In this document: positions 36,523 through 45,194 of the stretch, piece by piece | Layout of the letters: each line of letters starts with the position of its first letter | Position numbering within the stretch: position 1 is the stretch's first letter | From: Phyllobacterium calauticae | Lineage (GTDB): Bacteria > Pseudomonadota > Alphaproteobacteria > Rhizobiales > Rhizobiaceae | Assembly (NCBI RefSeq): GCF_019991125.1 | Contig: NZ_JAGENB010000002.1 | Location: 310,001 to 374,000, forward strand | DNA length: 64,000 nt | Reading direction: 5' to 3' | The notes under the pieces: generated by a model | Seen by the model: only the letters and a program-made list of their open reading frames with translations | What the model was told of the DNA's origin: nothing | Databases searched by the model: none | Made by a program: the position numbers and the translations under genes

Positions 36523-37350
36523 TTATCGCACCTTGTTGCGCACAAGCCACTGCTTCCAGGCGGTTTCGTCACCGGCAAACACATTGATATCCGCATCGCC
36601 GCGAATGCCGGGGATGGAGCCGGTTCCGGTATACTGCCAGAACGTCCAGGGATGCGGCCCGTATTTTTCATCGGGATGACCTGCAACCGAGCGCAACCAG
36701 AAGGGATAGCCGGCCAGTTGCCGCAGGTCGTTGTCGTCGAAGAAGTCGACGGTGGTGTAGATGATCGGCCGCTTGCCGTAATGGCGTTCGAGAATGTCGA
36801 TGAAGACGCGCATTTCGCTGCGCACCACCGCCGCATTGGGGCGCAGCTTGCACGTCGGCGATGCGGCGTTCCATTCCATGTCGAGTACTGGCGGCAAGGC
36901 TCCGGGATCGTTCGGCACGTTGCGGATGAACCACTGCGCCTGTTCCTTGGCGGTACGGCAGAAATAATAGAAGTGGTAGGCGCCGCGCGGAATGCCTGCG
37001 GCGCGTGCGGCCTGCCAGTTGTCGGCGAGGCGGTCATCGACCCGGTCCGCCCCTTCCGTGGCCTTGATGAAGACAAACGAGATGCGATTGCCGCGCACGG
37101 CCGCCCAATCGATGGTCGATTGGTATTTGGAGACATCCGTTCCGTGCACCGGGTAGTGCCAGGGCGTTCTGCCTTTCCAGTCGTGCGGATTGCTGTCGTT
37201 GAAACGCGGCGCATTGATCTTGCCCGCGGGCGCTGCGATCTGTTGCAGCGGGGCAGGCGAGGCCCGCTTCTTTGCATCGGAAAAATCGTAGTCGACCGTC
37301 GTGCAACCGGCGAGAAGAAGGGTCAATAATCCAGCAGCAAGTCGCTTCAT
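36523..37350 (-). CDS. GH25-family lysozyme-like lipoprotein
   Basis: 275 aa. The lipoprotein signal has LLLAGC with Cys at residue 16. The GH25 domain begins YPVHGTDVSKYQSTIDWAAV, continues with ISFVFIKATEGADRVDDR, GAYHFYYFCR and PPVLDMEWN (the catalytic Asp-x-Glu), and ends WTFWQYTGTGSIPGI. It should hydrolyse peptidoglycan. The start at 37350 (MKRLAAG) gives the signal peptide directly; an 18-codon extension does not. An operon with the MltB-type gene downstream (117-base gap) is possible. Confidence 0.9.
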   Translation of the reverse strand: MKRLAAGLLTLLLAGCTTVDYDFSDAKKRASPAPLQQIAAPAGKINAPRFNDSNPHDWKGRTPWHYPVHGTDVSKYQSTIDWAAVRGNRISFVFIKATEGADRVDDRLADNWQAARAAGIPRGAYHFYYFCRTAKEQAQWFIRNVPNDPGALPPVLDMEWNAASPTCKLRPNAAVVRSEMRVFIDILERHYGKRPIIYTTVDFFDDNDLRQLAGYPFWLRSVAGHPDEKYGPHPWTFWQYTGTGSIPGIRGDADINVFAGDETAWKQWLVRNKVR

Positions 37351-37596
37351 CAATGGCGGTCCGTACTCGAATCGTGAAGGGGCATTCCTTATTTTTCCAC
37401 TCATGCGGCATTATGCTTAACAGATCATGACCGGCGGAGATTATCGTTGATGGTAGTATGCCTTTCCTTTGTCATGATTTTTCAATGTGATATCTGTATG
37501 AGAGTTGCGGGGTATGATGGGTCACATCTTCGTGTTTGATATAACAGGCGGCAAACGTTCTGGCAGCACGGCCATTTGACCGATCCGGGGAAGCGT

Positions 37597-38619
37597 ATGA
37601 TCAGGAAAATTGGCTGGGCTGTACTTGTTATCTGCGTCATTGGCCTTGCCAATGCGACGGTGGCTGCATGGGTGACGATCGACCGGCCGGAGCTGGGGAT
37701 CGGCAACAGCCATGCGGAAAACTGCGTTCGTCCCACCGTGCCGAGCTTCTGGAAGAACTATCGCGGTTATCCCGGCTACAACAACGAGCTGATTTCGGAT
37801 TACTTCGGTGTCTACGCCGCCTATGCGTCGAACGTTTACAAGCCGATTGCACGGCATCATTTTGACCTGAAGACCGAATATTTCGGCTGGGAGCCGTTTG
37901 GCGACCCCATCGCCAGGGCAGGCGGATTTTACGCGGAAGTCTATCGCCGCCGCAGTTCGGACCGCATGTCCTACATGATCGTGTTCCGCGGTGCCGACGG
38001 TCTGGCGAGCATTCCGGGGTTCATCAGCGAGCTGAGCTATTTCACCCAGATCATCAATCCATGGGATCAGTACCGCACAGCACGCCAGGAGTTTGCCAAG
38101 GTCAGGGCCGAGGCGCAGAAGAATTCGGACGGCTTGCCCATCGATTATATCGCCGTTGGGCATGAACTGGGCGGAGGACTTGCCCGGCACATGGCTGCGG
38201 CGTTTCCGTGCACGGCAGCGATTGTCTTCAATTCGACGTTCGTATCGAATAATTTCCGGCTGACCGAGCCCTATGATGGGCAGGTCGTCGATCTTTTCGC
38301 CGATAACGACCTGTTGTCGCGGCTCGCCATCCTGTCGAACCCGCGTTCATTCTACCGCATTTCCCGCACGCACCAGTGGTACCGCGTGCACAACACAGGT
38401 GCCATGGACGGCAGGCGCGGCATGTTCAAGACAGCGACGGCGATGGCACGTATCCCGGTAATGTGCCTGCTGCGCAGCGATTGCGAGCTATTGCAATCGC
38501 AAAGCGGCGATGAACTGGACCCTAATCCGCTCGGCGAGCGCACGTCCTCCAATATCACCAAGCTCTACTGCCTCGCCGCGCCAAGCTCAGTTGTCGCCAA
38601 GGGCGATCTCTGCAAATAG
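37597..38619 (+). CDS. lipase (class 3)-like protein with altered nucleophile elbow
   Basis: 340 aa. Residues 1-25 form an N-terminal membrane anchor or signal (MIRKIGWAVLVICVIGLANATVAAW). The body has lipase_3-like features: YMIVFRGADGLASIPGFISELSY and the elbow YIAVGHELGGGLARHMAAAFP. In active relatives the elbow reads GHSLGG; here residue 190 is Glu (codon GAA at 38164-38166), not Ser. Acidic and His residues that could complete a triad remain (DLFADNDLL, YRVHNTGAMD). It may be a non-catalytic member or use different chemistry. The start at 37597 follows GGGGAAG. Confidence 0.7.
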   Translation: MIRKIGWAVLVICVIGLANATVAAWVTIDRPELGIGNSHAENCVRPTVPSFWKNYRGYPGYNNELISDYFGVYAAYASNVYKPIARHHFDLKTEYFGWEPFGDPIARAGGFYAEVYRRRSSDRMSYMIVFRGADGLASIPGFISELSYFTQIINPWDQYRTARQEFAKVRAEAQKNSDGLPIDYIAVGHELGGGLARHMAAAFPCTAAIVFNSTFVSNNFRLTEPYDGQVVDLFADNDLLSRLAILSNPRSFYRISRTHQWYRVHNTGAMDGRRGMFKTATAMARIPVMCLLRSDCELLQSQSGDELDPNPLGERTSSNITKLYCLAAPSSVVAKGDLCK

Positions 38620-38624
38620 GGGGA

Positions 38625-38642
38625 CCGCCCTAATTCGGGCGG
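38625..38642. terminator. short convergent hairpin between the lipase-like gene and btaB
   Basis: CCGCCC at 38625-38630 pairs with GGGCGG at 38637-38642. It lies across the btaB stop, six bases after the stop of the convergent gene. There is no T-run, so it is a weak candidate. Confidence 0.35.
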
Positions 38643-39295
38643 CTGATGATCGAAATCCAGGCAAAGCCGCGATAGAGCCGCAGCGCTTCGGCGTGCGCGC
38701 CCGTTGCGGCTGCGATGTCCTGCGCAACCTCGAACAGGTTGTTGCGCGGCGTGACGTGATACCATTCGAGCCATTTGTAGAGGGCGGCTTTCGCGGCCCC
38801 GGGCAAGTCCGTGAGATCGCCGAAATCAACAATGTGCAACTGGCCGCCGGGAGCCAGATGGTTGACCGCTTCGCGCATGACGCTTTCCCACTGCGGGATC
38901 ATCGACACCGCATAGGAGATGAAAATCCGGTCAAACTGGGCGCGGCCGAACAGGGCGGACGGATCGAATTTCGCCGCATCGGCATAGGCAAGTTCGGTGC
39001 GCTCGCCCAGGCCGGCAGCCATCACCTTCTTGCGGGCTGTCGTCAGCATTTCGTTGGAAATGTCGATGCCATAGAGCTTTGTCGTGGGATAGGCGGCTCC
39101 GGCCATGACCAGATTGCGCCCGGTGCCGCAGCCGATCTCCAGGATGCTGCCATTGGCCGGCGGCATCAGGCCTGCGATCATCGGATCGCGTCCGAGCAGA
39201 TAATATTTGCGCGTGGCGTCGTAGAAGTGGCGCTGGTGCCGGTAGACGCGATCCATCAACGGTCCATGTTCGATCTTGGCAAACATCGGTATCAA
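38630..39295 (-). CDS. btaB: diacylglyceryl-homoserine N-methyltransferase BtaB
   Basis: 221 aa class I methyltransferase that trimethylates diacylglyceryl-homoserine to the betaine lipid DGTS, a phosphorus-free substitute for phospholipid. Motif I is ILEIGCGTGRNLVMAG, followed by KLYGIDISNEMLTTARKK and FDRIFISYAVSMIPQW. It overlaps the btaA stop by 4 bases (ATGA). The partner gene fixes the assignment. Confidence 0.92.
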   Translation of the reverse strand: MIPMFAKIEHGPLMDRVYRHQRHFYDATRKYYLLGRDPMIAGLMPPANGSILEIGCGTGRNLVMAGAAYPTTKLYGIDISNEMLTTARKKVMAAGLGERTELAYADAAKFDPSALFGRAQFDRIFISYAVSMIPQWESVMREAVNHLAPGGQLHIVDFGDLTDLPGAAKAALYKWLEWYHVTPRNNLFEVAQDIAAATGAHAEALRLYRGFAWISIISRPN

Positions 39296-40545
39296 TCCTT
39301 GAGCAGATAGAGATGGAAGCCGCCATAGATGGACGACCGGTCGCGGGCATGCAGGTCGAGAGATTGTTCCTCCCGGTAATCCCAGCGCGCAAGCAGGGCG
39401 TCATCGATACGGCCCGGCAGGATGGTGGGCTCGGCCGCGGTGCGGAAAATGACGCGCGCGCCGGCAGCCGCCGTGCGTGTGATTTCATGCCAGAGTTCAT
39501 TCAACTGCTTGTCATTCATCCAGTCCTGCGCGTCGAGCAGGATGAAGCGGTCGACGGAAGCTGCGGGCTTGGCCGCGAGGAACTCCGTCAACGATGCGTT
39601 GACGACGCTCATGCGCTCGGCGCGGTCGCGCACGTTCTCGAAATTGTTGCGCGAGAGATAGGGCGGCAGCGGGCCGGTTTCGGCGTTGTCGCTGTAACCG
39701 CGCCCGAAGGCCTGCCAGGCGAAATAGTTTTCGGACAGCGGGAAGCCGCAGGCGAGTTTTTCCAGACGGCGGCGCAGCACCAGCGCCATGTTGCCGTCGC
39801 CAGCCGTTGCCAGCGCATCATATTGCTGCGGCGGGATGCCAAGGCCGAACAGCGAGGATTTGCGCTTCGTTGCCCAGCGCACCATCCGCTTGTCGAAAAG
39901 CGGGGCGAGGGCGCGGTCGAAATAGGCGCGCTGCTCTTCGATCGTCGCGGCCTTGAGGATGTCGCGCGGGTCGATACCATAGAGTTTTGCAACGCGGTGA
40001 CCCATGCCGATGAACAACCCGAGCAGGCCATGCCGGTAGAGGTCGCGCGAAAAGATGGTGATGCGCCGGCGGCCGGACAGCATCCGCTTTTCCCAATAGG
40101 CGCGGCTGGTGCCGTCGAGATGCGGCTGGATGAAGCGTTCATAGGCGGCAAGGTTCGCCTTGTCGTCTGCCGTTCCGTAGAAGCGGTAGAAGGCATCGTA
40201 GTTGGGCAGGCGGGTGACGGCGGCGAGCTTCAGGCGATTGAACGCCACGTGGGCCGTGTTCAGATCGACCGCCTCGACGCTGGCGGGATCGGCGGTCAGG
40301 TACGACATGGCATTGCAGCCGCCCGACGCAATGGTAACGATCCGATGGCCGGAATGGATCTGCAACGCCTCCATGTCGACCTCCGGGTCTTCCCATATCT
40401 GGGGATAGACGAGGCCCTTGAAGACATGGGCAAACAGCCGTTCGGAAAGTCCGGCTTTTGACAGGAGCCTGTTCTGGCGTACGGCGTTCTGAACTTTTTC
40501 ATGCCGCGGCGCCGTGGCGCTGTCGGGCTGTTTGGCAAACGGCAT
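39292..40545 (-). CDS. btaA: S-adenosylmethionine:diacylglycerol 3-amino-3-carboxypropyl transferase BtaA
   Basis: 417 aa DUF3419 family enzyme moving the aminocarboxypropyl group of SAM to diacylglycerol, the first step of DGTS synthesis. Typical segments are VYPQIWEDPEVDMEALQI, IVTIASGGCNAMSYL, VEAVDLNTAHVAFNRLKL and FILLDAQDWMNDKQLNELWHEI. The start at 40545 follows GGGGATTCG. A Pho-box-like site lies about 50 bases upstream, in line with the known phosphate control of bta genes in Sinorhizobium. Confidence 0.94.
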   Translation of the reverse strand: MPFAKQPDSATAPRHEKVQNAVRQNRLLSKAGLSERLFAHVFKGLVYPQIWEDPEVDMEALQIHSGHRIVTIASGGCNAMSYLTADPASVEAVDLNTAHVAFNRLKLAAVTRLPNYDAFYRFYGTADDKANLAAYERFIQPHLDGTSRAYWEKRMLSGRRRITIFSRDLYRHGLLGLFIGMGHRVAKLYGIDPRDILKAATIEEQRAYFDRALAPLFDKRMVRWATKRKSSLFGLGIPPQQYDALATAGDGNMALVLRRRLEKLACGFPLSENYFAWQAFGRGYSDNAETGPLPPYLSRNNFENVRDRAERMSVVNASLTEFLAAKPAASVDRFILLDAQDWMNDKQLNELWHEITRTAAAGARVIFRTAAEPTILPGRIDDALLARWDYREEQSLDLHARDRSSIYGGFHLYLLKD

Positions 40546-40594
40546 CGGATCGAATCCCCTTTGTTGGAAATTCCTCTCCGCCTAACATTTCGAT

Positions 40595-40612
40595 GTAACA
40601 AAGCCGTGACGG
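40595..40612 (-). promoter_or_regulatory. candidate Pho box upstream of btaA
   Basis: On the minus strand it reads CCGTCAC, GGCT, TTGTTAC: two 7-base units with a 4-base spacer, matching CTGTCAT at 5 and 4 positions. It is weaker than the ugpB site but has the right geometry and lies about 50 bases before the start of a gene known to be PhoB-controlled in relatives. Confidence 0.5.
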
Positions 40613-40693
40613 TTTTGAATCACATCCCCGCCGGATTGATTCAGCTTATGTGGCTAAACCCCCGTGGCATCGCAAAAAAAACACGGCGCAAAT

Positions 40694-41731
40694 CTATTTT
40701 TCCAGCTCGGTTCGCACCACGACCGACATGCCGGGCGCCAGATACTGCGCCAGGTCCTGGCCGGGATCGACGGAGATGCGCACGGAAATGCGCTGGGCAA
40801 CCTTGGTGAAATTGCCGGTCGCATTGTCGGGCTTGAGCACGCTGAATTCCGAGCCGGTGGCCGGCGCGAAGCGCTCGACATGGCCGTTCAGGCGCTTGCG
40901 GTTCAGTGCGTCCACCGTGAACGTCACGGGCTGGCCGATCCTGATATCGCTGAGCTGGGTTTCCTTGAAGTTGGCGATGATCCAGACATCGGGCGGCACC
41001 ACGGCCATCAACTGCGTTCCTGCGGTCACGTACTGCCCGAGTTTCGCACCCACTTCGCCAACCGTACCGTCGCGCGGCGCGAGGACTTTTGTGTTGGTCA
41101 TGTCGATCTCGGCGAGATTGACGGCTGCCACGGCCCCGCCGACGGCGGCTTCGAGCGAGCCGCGGCTCACCTTGATGGTCTCCAGGTCCTGCTTGGAAAC
41201 TTCCAGCGCGGCCTGCGCCTGGGTGACCGCCGACTGCGCCTGTTCCAGTGCGGTTTCGGCCTGATCGGAATCGCTCTTCGTCATGACGCCCTTGATGGCG
41301 AGCGGTTCGATGCGGGCCCAGTTGGCCTGCGTGCGCCGCAGGCCCGAATTGGCACTGTCGAGCTGTGCCTGGCTGGAACCGATACGCGCTTCCGCCGCCC
41401 GTTCCAGCTGGGTCGAGTTGCTGAGGGCTGCCTGCTGGCTTGCCAGTGTCGCCTTGGCCTGTTCGAGCTTCTGCGCATAGATGCGGTCATCGATCCGCAC
41501 CAGCAGCTGCCCTTCCTTGACCTGCTGATAGTCCTGCACCGGTACGTCGACGATATATCCGCTGAGCTGCGGGCTGATGAGTGTCACGTAGCCTTTGACA
41601 TAGGCATTCTCGGTGATCTCGACATTGCTGTTGAAGGGCGGCAGCCGCCATGCATAGAGAACCAGCACAAGGCCGAGCAGGCCGAGAAGAATGGCGGTGA
41701 GGGTGGCGGTGTTGCGGAGCAATCGGGACAT
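40694..41731 (-). CDS. HlyD/EmrA-family membrane fusion protein
   Basis: 345 aa. One N-terminal membrane helix (residues 9-28) precedes a biotinyl-lipoyl half-motif (ENAYVKGYVTLISPQLSGYIVDVPVQDYQQVKEGQLLVRID), a long Ala/Gln-rich coiled coil at about 85-190, and a beta-barrel with VLAPRDGTVGEV. It bridges the MFS pump encoded directly upstream (4-base gap) to an outer-membrane channel. It is the third gene of a marR-MFS-HlyD operon. Confidence 0.92.
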   Translation of the reverse strand: MSRLLRNTATLTAILLGLLGLVLVLYAWRLPPFNSNVEITENAYVKGYVTLISPQLSGYIVDVPVQDYQQVKEGQLLVRIDDRIYAQKLEQAKATLASQQAALSNSTQLERAAEARIGSSQAQLDSANSGLRRTQANWARIEPLAIKGVMTKSDSDQAETALEQAQSAVTQAQAALEVSKQDLETIKVSRGSLEAAVGGAVAAVNLAEIDMTNTKVLAPRDGTVGEVGAKLGQYVTAGTQLMAVVPPDVWIIANFKETQLSDIRIGQPVTFTVDALNRKRLNGHVERFAPATGSEFSVLKPDNATGNFTKVAQRISVRISVDPGQDLAQYLAPGMSVVVRTELEK

Positions 41732-41735
41732 GATC

Positions 41736-43415
41736 TTATGAACTTGGTTGGGCGATTTCGCCGGTCACGCGCGGAGCCATGAATTTTCCGGCGGCATAGC
41801 GAAAGCCGACATGGGTGAGAAGGGCGACGAGGGCAAAGAACGAGATCGCCGCAATGAGGAAGAATGCGTCGTTATAGGCAAGGATATTGGCTTCACGCGT
41901 CGTCTGCAGCGACAGGAGCGCGATCCCTTCGGCATTGAGCAGTGCCTTGTCGGTGATGACCCGGCCATAGCCGTTCGCCAATTGCGTGACACGCTGGGCG
42001 ACGAGCGGGTCGGACAGGACGATATGTTCCGCCAGCACGTTGGAGTGGAATTTCTCGCGGATCGTGACGAAGCTGCCGAAGACGGCGGTTCCGAGCAGCC
42101 CGCCGAGGCTTTGCGTCGCCAGGAACACGATGATGAAATTGAGGATATAGCTCGGGCCCCGTTTCAGGGCGGAGGTGAGGCCGGCCGACATGGCGGGCGG
42201 CAGGAAGATGGCCGCGGCCGCCGCGATCAGCGCCTGACTCAGATACATGTTGTCGGGGCGCGTCAGGTTTGTCGCCTGGCTGTCCATGTAGGAACCGACG
42301 ATCAGGAAGACCAGAGCCACCGCATGGATGGCAGGGCCGCGTTCCGGCTTCATCACCGCGGCGCAGCACAGGCCTGCCACGATCATCGACACCATCATTA
42401 CCCCATAGAGCGCGGCGATCTGCTCGTTCAGCAATCCCAGGTTCTGGAAGAAATTGGTGGCAACGGTGGATTGCTCGGAAACGATCAGCCGGAACAGCAG
42501 GATCGTCCCCGCCAGATGCAGCATTTCCCGGCTGGCGATCCAGCGGATGTCGAGCAGGGGCTTTTCCCGGTTGAGTTCGATGACGACCGCCGTGGTGACC
42601 GTGATGACGGCAATGGCGAGAAGAATGCCGAGCCATGGCGCTTCCGCCCACCAGTAGAGACGCCCGGTCACGAGCACGACGGCGGTACAGCCAAAGCCGA
42701 TGGCAATCAGCAGATAGCTCACAATGTCGAGCTTTTCGATGACCTTGGCGCGCGGCACGGGTGTGAGTGGCAGCAGGTAGATTGTGGCGAAGGCGATGAA
42801 GGCAAGCGATATCTCGAACATGTAGAGACCCTGCCATTGGCCGAATTCCAAAAGGGTGGGCGACAGCAGGCGGGCGAGCGGCGAGGCGAGCGAGATGTTG
42901 GTGAGGACGAGGCACACGGCGACGGTGAGTTTGCGCGCCGGTGGAAAGGCCTCCAGCATGTAGAGGAAAGCGAGGCTCGACATGGGCGATGCGGCAACGC
43001 CGCTGAAAAAGCGGATGATGATGGCCGATTGCAGGTCGGTGACGAACAGGTGCATCAGCGAGACGAGAACGAAACCGGCAATGCTCAGTTCGGCAAAGTT
43101 GCGCAAGCCATACTGGTTGCGGATTTTGATCAATGCGACGGAAAGGCTGACATTCGGCGCCATATAGGCAGCGATCAGCCAGGTGGTTTCGGTATTCGTT
43201 GCGCCGAGATAGCCCTGGATCTGCGCCACATTGGTGGCGATGAGGTTCATGCCCAGCCCTTGCGTGAGGGAGAGCAGCGTCGAGGCGGCGATATAGATGG
43301 CGGAGCGGTAAGGGCTGATGGCTGGCGGCGTTGCAGCGGGCAGCACCGCTTCCTCCGGCGGTTCCGGTTGCAGCTTCAGCGGGTCATACCCGACGAATTC
43401 TGCCTCGCGGATCAT
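41736..43415 (-). CDS. MFS drug:H+ antiporter, DHA2 (EmrB/QacA) family
   Basis: 559 aa with about 14 predicted spans after a cytosolic head of about 35 residues. DHA2 features include LIATNVAQIQGYLGATNTETTWLIAAYMAPN and the motif region VRFF-like IIIRFFSGVAASPMSSLAFLYM. It partners the HlyD protein for export of toxic compounds across both membranes. It overlaps the MarR gene by 4 bases (ATGA), so the regulator and the pump are co-translated. Confidence 0.9.
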   Translation of the reverse strand: MIREAEFVGYDPLKLQPEPPEEAVLPAATPPAISPYRSAIYIAASTLLSLTQGLGMNLIATNVAQIQGYLGATNTETTWLIAAYMAPNVSLSVALIKIRNQYGLRNFAELSIAGFVLVSLMHLFVTDLQSAIIIRFFSGVAASPMSSLAFLYMLEAFPPARKLTVAVCLVLTNISLASPLARLLSPTLLEFGQWQGLYMFEISLAFIAFATIYLLPLTPVPRAKVIEKLDIVSYLLIAIGFGCTAVVLVTGRLYWWAEAPWLGILLAIAVITVTTAVVIELNREKPLLDIRWIASREMLHLAGTILLFRLIVSEQSTVATNFFQNLGLLNEQIAALYGVMMVSMIVAGLCCAAVMKPERGPAIHAVALVFLIVGSYMDSQATNLTRPDNMYLSQALIAAAAAIFLPPAMSAGLTSALKRGPSYILNFIIVFLATQSLGGLLGTAVFGSFVTIREKFHSNVLAEHIVLSDPLVAQRVTQLANGYGRVITDKALLNAEGIALLSLQTTREANILAYNDAFFLIAAISFFALVALLTHVGFRYAAGKFMAPRVTGEIAQPSS

Positions 43416-43864
43416 CCGTTCTGATCCTTGTCCATGTCGCCGATGTTGCGGTTGATGGCGCGCATGACCTCAAGTCCGGCAACAAGCGCCGTCTCGTCCA
43501 CGCCATTCAGAAACTCTGCGCGCAATTCCTGCGCCAGCTGGCTGACCTCGCTGGCCAGTTCCGCACCCAGCGGTGTCATGACGATCTGCTTGGCACGGCG
43601 GTCGCCGTCCACGGAGCGCCGTTCGATAAAGCCCTGCTTTTCCAGGCCGTCGAGCAGCCGCACCATGGTGGGCGTTTCGATTTCCAATTCCTCCGCCAGA
43701 TCCTTCTGGCTGAGGATTTCCATGCGGTCGAGCAGCATCATGGTCCGGGCGCGCGCAAAGGTAAGACCGCGCTGCTTGACCCGCGCATCGAACAATGTGC
43801 GGATCTTGCGGCTGACTTTCGAAAGCTCGTCAATATAGGTATCGCGGGGCGTCATCAGGGTCAT
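43412..43864 (-). CDS. MarR-family transcriptional regulator of the adjacent efflux pump
   Basis: 150 aa winged-helix dimeric regulator. Residues about 40-105 carry the DNA-binding part (MLLDRMEILSQKDLAEELEIETPTMVRLLDGLEKQGFIERR, then DRRAKQIVMTPLG wing). The start is the ATG at 43864; an ATG three codons in is also possible. It leads the efflux operon and probably represses it from the palindrome at 43878-43899. Confidence 0.9.
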   Translation of the reverse strand: MTLMTPRDTYIDELSKVSRKIRTLFDARVKQRGLTFARARTMMLLDRMEILSQKDLAEELEIETPTMVRLLDGLEKQGFIERRSVDGDRRAKQIVMTPLGAELASEVSQLAQELRAEFLNGVDETALVAGLEVMRAINRNIGDMDKDQNG

Positions 43865-43877
43865 ATCATAGCCGGGC

Positions 43878-43899
43878 AATAAGTAGTGTGCTAATTATT
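43878..43899. promoter_or_regulatory. candidate MarR operator
   Basis: A 22-bp imperfect palindrome, with arms AATAAGTAG and CTAATTATT that match at 7 of 9 positions around TGTG, ends 14 bases upstream of the marR start. The size and position fit an autoregulatory MarR site. Confidence 0.5.
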
Positions 43900-43963
43900 A
43901 TCTGGCGATATAAACCCAATTCGTTTCATTTTCAAGATGGCGTGACGATTTTTGCCGGCGGTA

Positions 43964-44470
43964 TCAGCGCAAATCGAGCCGCAGCAATTCATCATCGTAG
44001 GATTGGCCGTTGATGCGCAGGGCATCCTTTTCAAAGCCGAAAACCGTGAAGCCCAATCCGAGATAGAGCGTGCGGGCGGGCAGGTTGGCTGCCATGACCG
44101 TTGCGTGCAGCGTGTCGACGTGATCCCGGGCATGGCCGATGACCGCCAGGGTCAGCTTCCTGCCAAGATCGTGGCCGCGCCAGTCCGCATGAACGAAAAC
44201 GCCCCACAGCAGACCCTTGTGCTTCTGTTTGACCTTGGTCGTCGTCGCGAAACCGGCCATGCCGACCAGTTCGGTCCCGGCAAAGGCACCGAACACCGCA
44301 TTGGGCCTGCCGTCGAGCATGCGCTCAATCTCGGCGGGCGTGCGGCCGACCTCATCCTCGTGGCTCGAGCCGAAACTTTCCGGTGTGCTCTGGAGGCCAT
44401 GCAGGCGCAGGGCCTGGAAGGCGGCGGCATCGTGCGCCGTCAGGACACGAATCAAAGGGGAAGGGGACAT
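43964..44470 (-). CDS. GNAT-family N-acetyltransferase
   Basis: 168 aa. The acetyl-CoA-binding motif is seen as WGVFVHADWRGHDLGRKLTLAVIGHAR, with an N-terminal IRVLTAHDAAAFQALRLHGL and a C-terminal ARTLYLGLGFTVFGFEKDAL. The pattern is that of small-molecule or protein N-terminal acetyltransferases; the acceptor cannot be predicted. The start at 44470 (MSPSPLIRV) places the domain at the normal position; a 21-codon extension is not supported. It is divergent from the lipoprotein gene across 212 bases. Confidence 0.87.
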   Translation of the reverse strand: MSPSPLIRVLTAHDAAAFQALRLHGLQSTPESFGSSHEDEVGRTPAEIERMLDGRPNAVFGAFAGTELVGMAGFATTTKVKQKHKGLLWGVFVHADWRGHDLGRKLTLAVIGHARDHVDTLHATVMAANLPARTLYLGLGFTVFGFEKDALRINGQSYDDELLRLDLR

Positions 44471-44619
44471 GCGGGGCACTCTGCTGGCGTGGGATCGGAT
44501 TGGGCAAGTTTTGCAAAAGAACAGGCTTGGCACAACCCGCCGGAAACGCCGGGATTACTGCCCGTTTTGCTGCTCTCCGATGAAAAGTTAACCGAACTTT
44601 AAAACAAGACCCAACTTTG

Positions 44620-44631
44620 CCTCAATTGAGG
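44620..44631. promoter_or_regulatory. 12-bp perfect palindrome upstream of the lipoprotein gene
   Basis: CCTCAATTGAGG lies 51 bases before the lipoprotein start, within the 212-base divergent spacer. It could be a regulator site; no factor is suggested by the neighbours. Confidence 0.35.
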
Positions 44632-44682
44632 TAAGATAACTGCGTGAGGGACGTATTTGGTTGAAACGGAGAGGGTATACCC

Positions 44683-45063
44683 ATGAACAGCAAACTACTT
44701 ATTTCACTTGGTATGGTTTCGCTTCTTGCACTGACCGCTTGCGGCAAGAAGGAAGAGGAAAAGAAGGCTCCGGCAGCGACCGAACAGCCTGCTGCAACAC
44801 CGGCCAAGCCTGCCGCTCCGGCAACGCCGTCCACAACGCAGGCTCCGGCAACGCCCGCAGCGCCGATGAATGCGGCGGATACTCTGAAGAAGCTGAAAGA
44901 GCAGGCTGCGACGATGACGGCTGAGCAGAAGCAGGCTGCTGTCGCCACCGCCCGCAAGGCTGCCGAAGATGCGGCCAAGGCTGCCGGCCAGACGGCCGAC
45001 CAGATCAAGGCCGCTGCGGATGCCGCAGAAAAAGTCATGAAGGACACGCTCGGCGTTCAGTAA
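44683..45063 (+). CDS. small Ala/Pro/Lys-rich lipoprotein
   Basis: 126 aa. The lipobox is LLALTAC with Cys at residue 20, then GKKEEEKK. A low-complexity Pro/Ala/Thr stretch (about 28-62) follows, like a periplasmic spacer. The C-terminal half (63-126) is a charged Ala-rich helix with heptad-like spacing (LKKLKEQAATMTAEQKQAAV), probably coiled coil. No catalytic domain is seen. GGAGAGGG precedes the start and a strong terminator follows. Envelope role unknown. Confidence 0.82.
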   Translation: MNSKLLISLGMVSLLALTACGKKEEEKKAPAATEQPAATPAKPAAPATPSTTQAPATPAAPMNAADTLKKLKEQAATMTAEQKQAAVATARKAAEDAAKAAGQTADQIKAAADAAEKVMKDTLGVQ

Positions 45064-45081
45064 GAGCCGCTATCCCCGATG

Positions 45082-45110
45082 AGAATGGCCGGCTTCGCGC
45101 CGGCCATTCT
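45082..45110 (+). terminator. terminator after the lipoprotein gene
   Basis: A perfect 12-bp stem (AGAATGGCCGGC with its complement, loop TTCGC) is followed by ATTTTG. It lies 18 bases after the stop. Confidence 0.85.
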
Positions 45111-45194
45111 ATTTTGACAGGTGCGGCAACCGGTCTGCCCGGCTTGCTCCAGATGGCTATCGCAATTGCGAAAGAATTTGAATAAAACAATACC

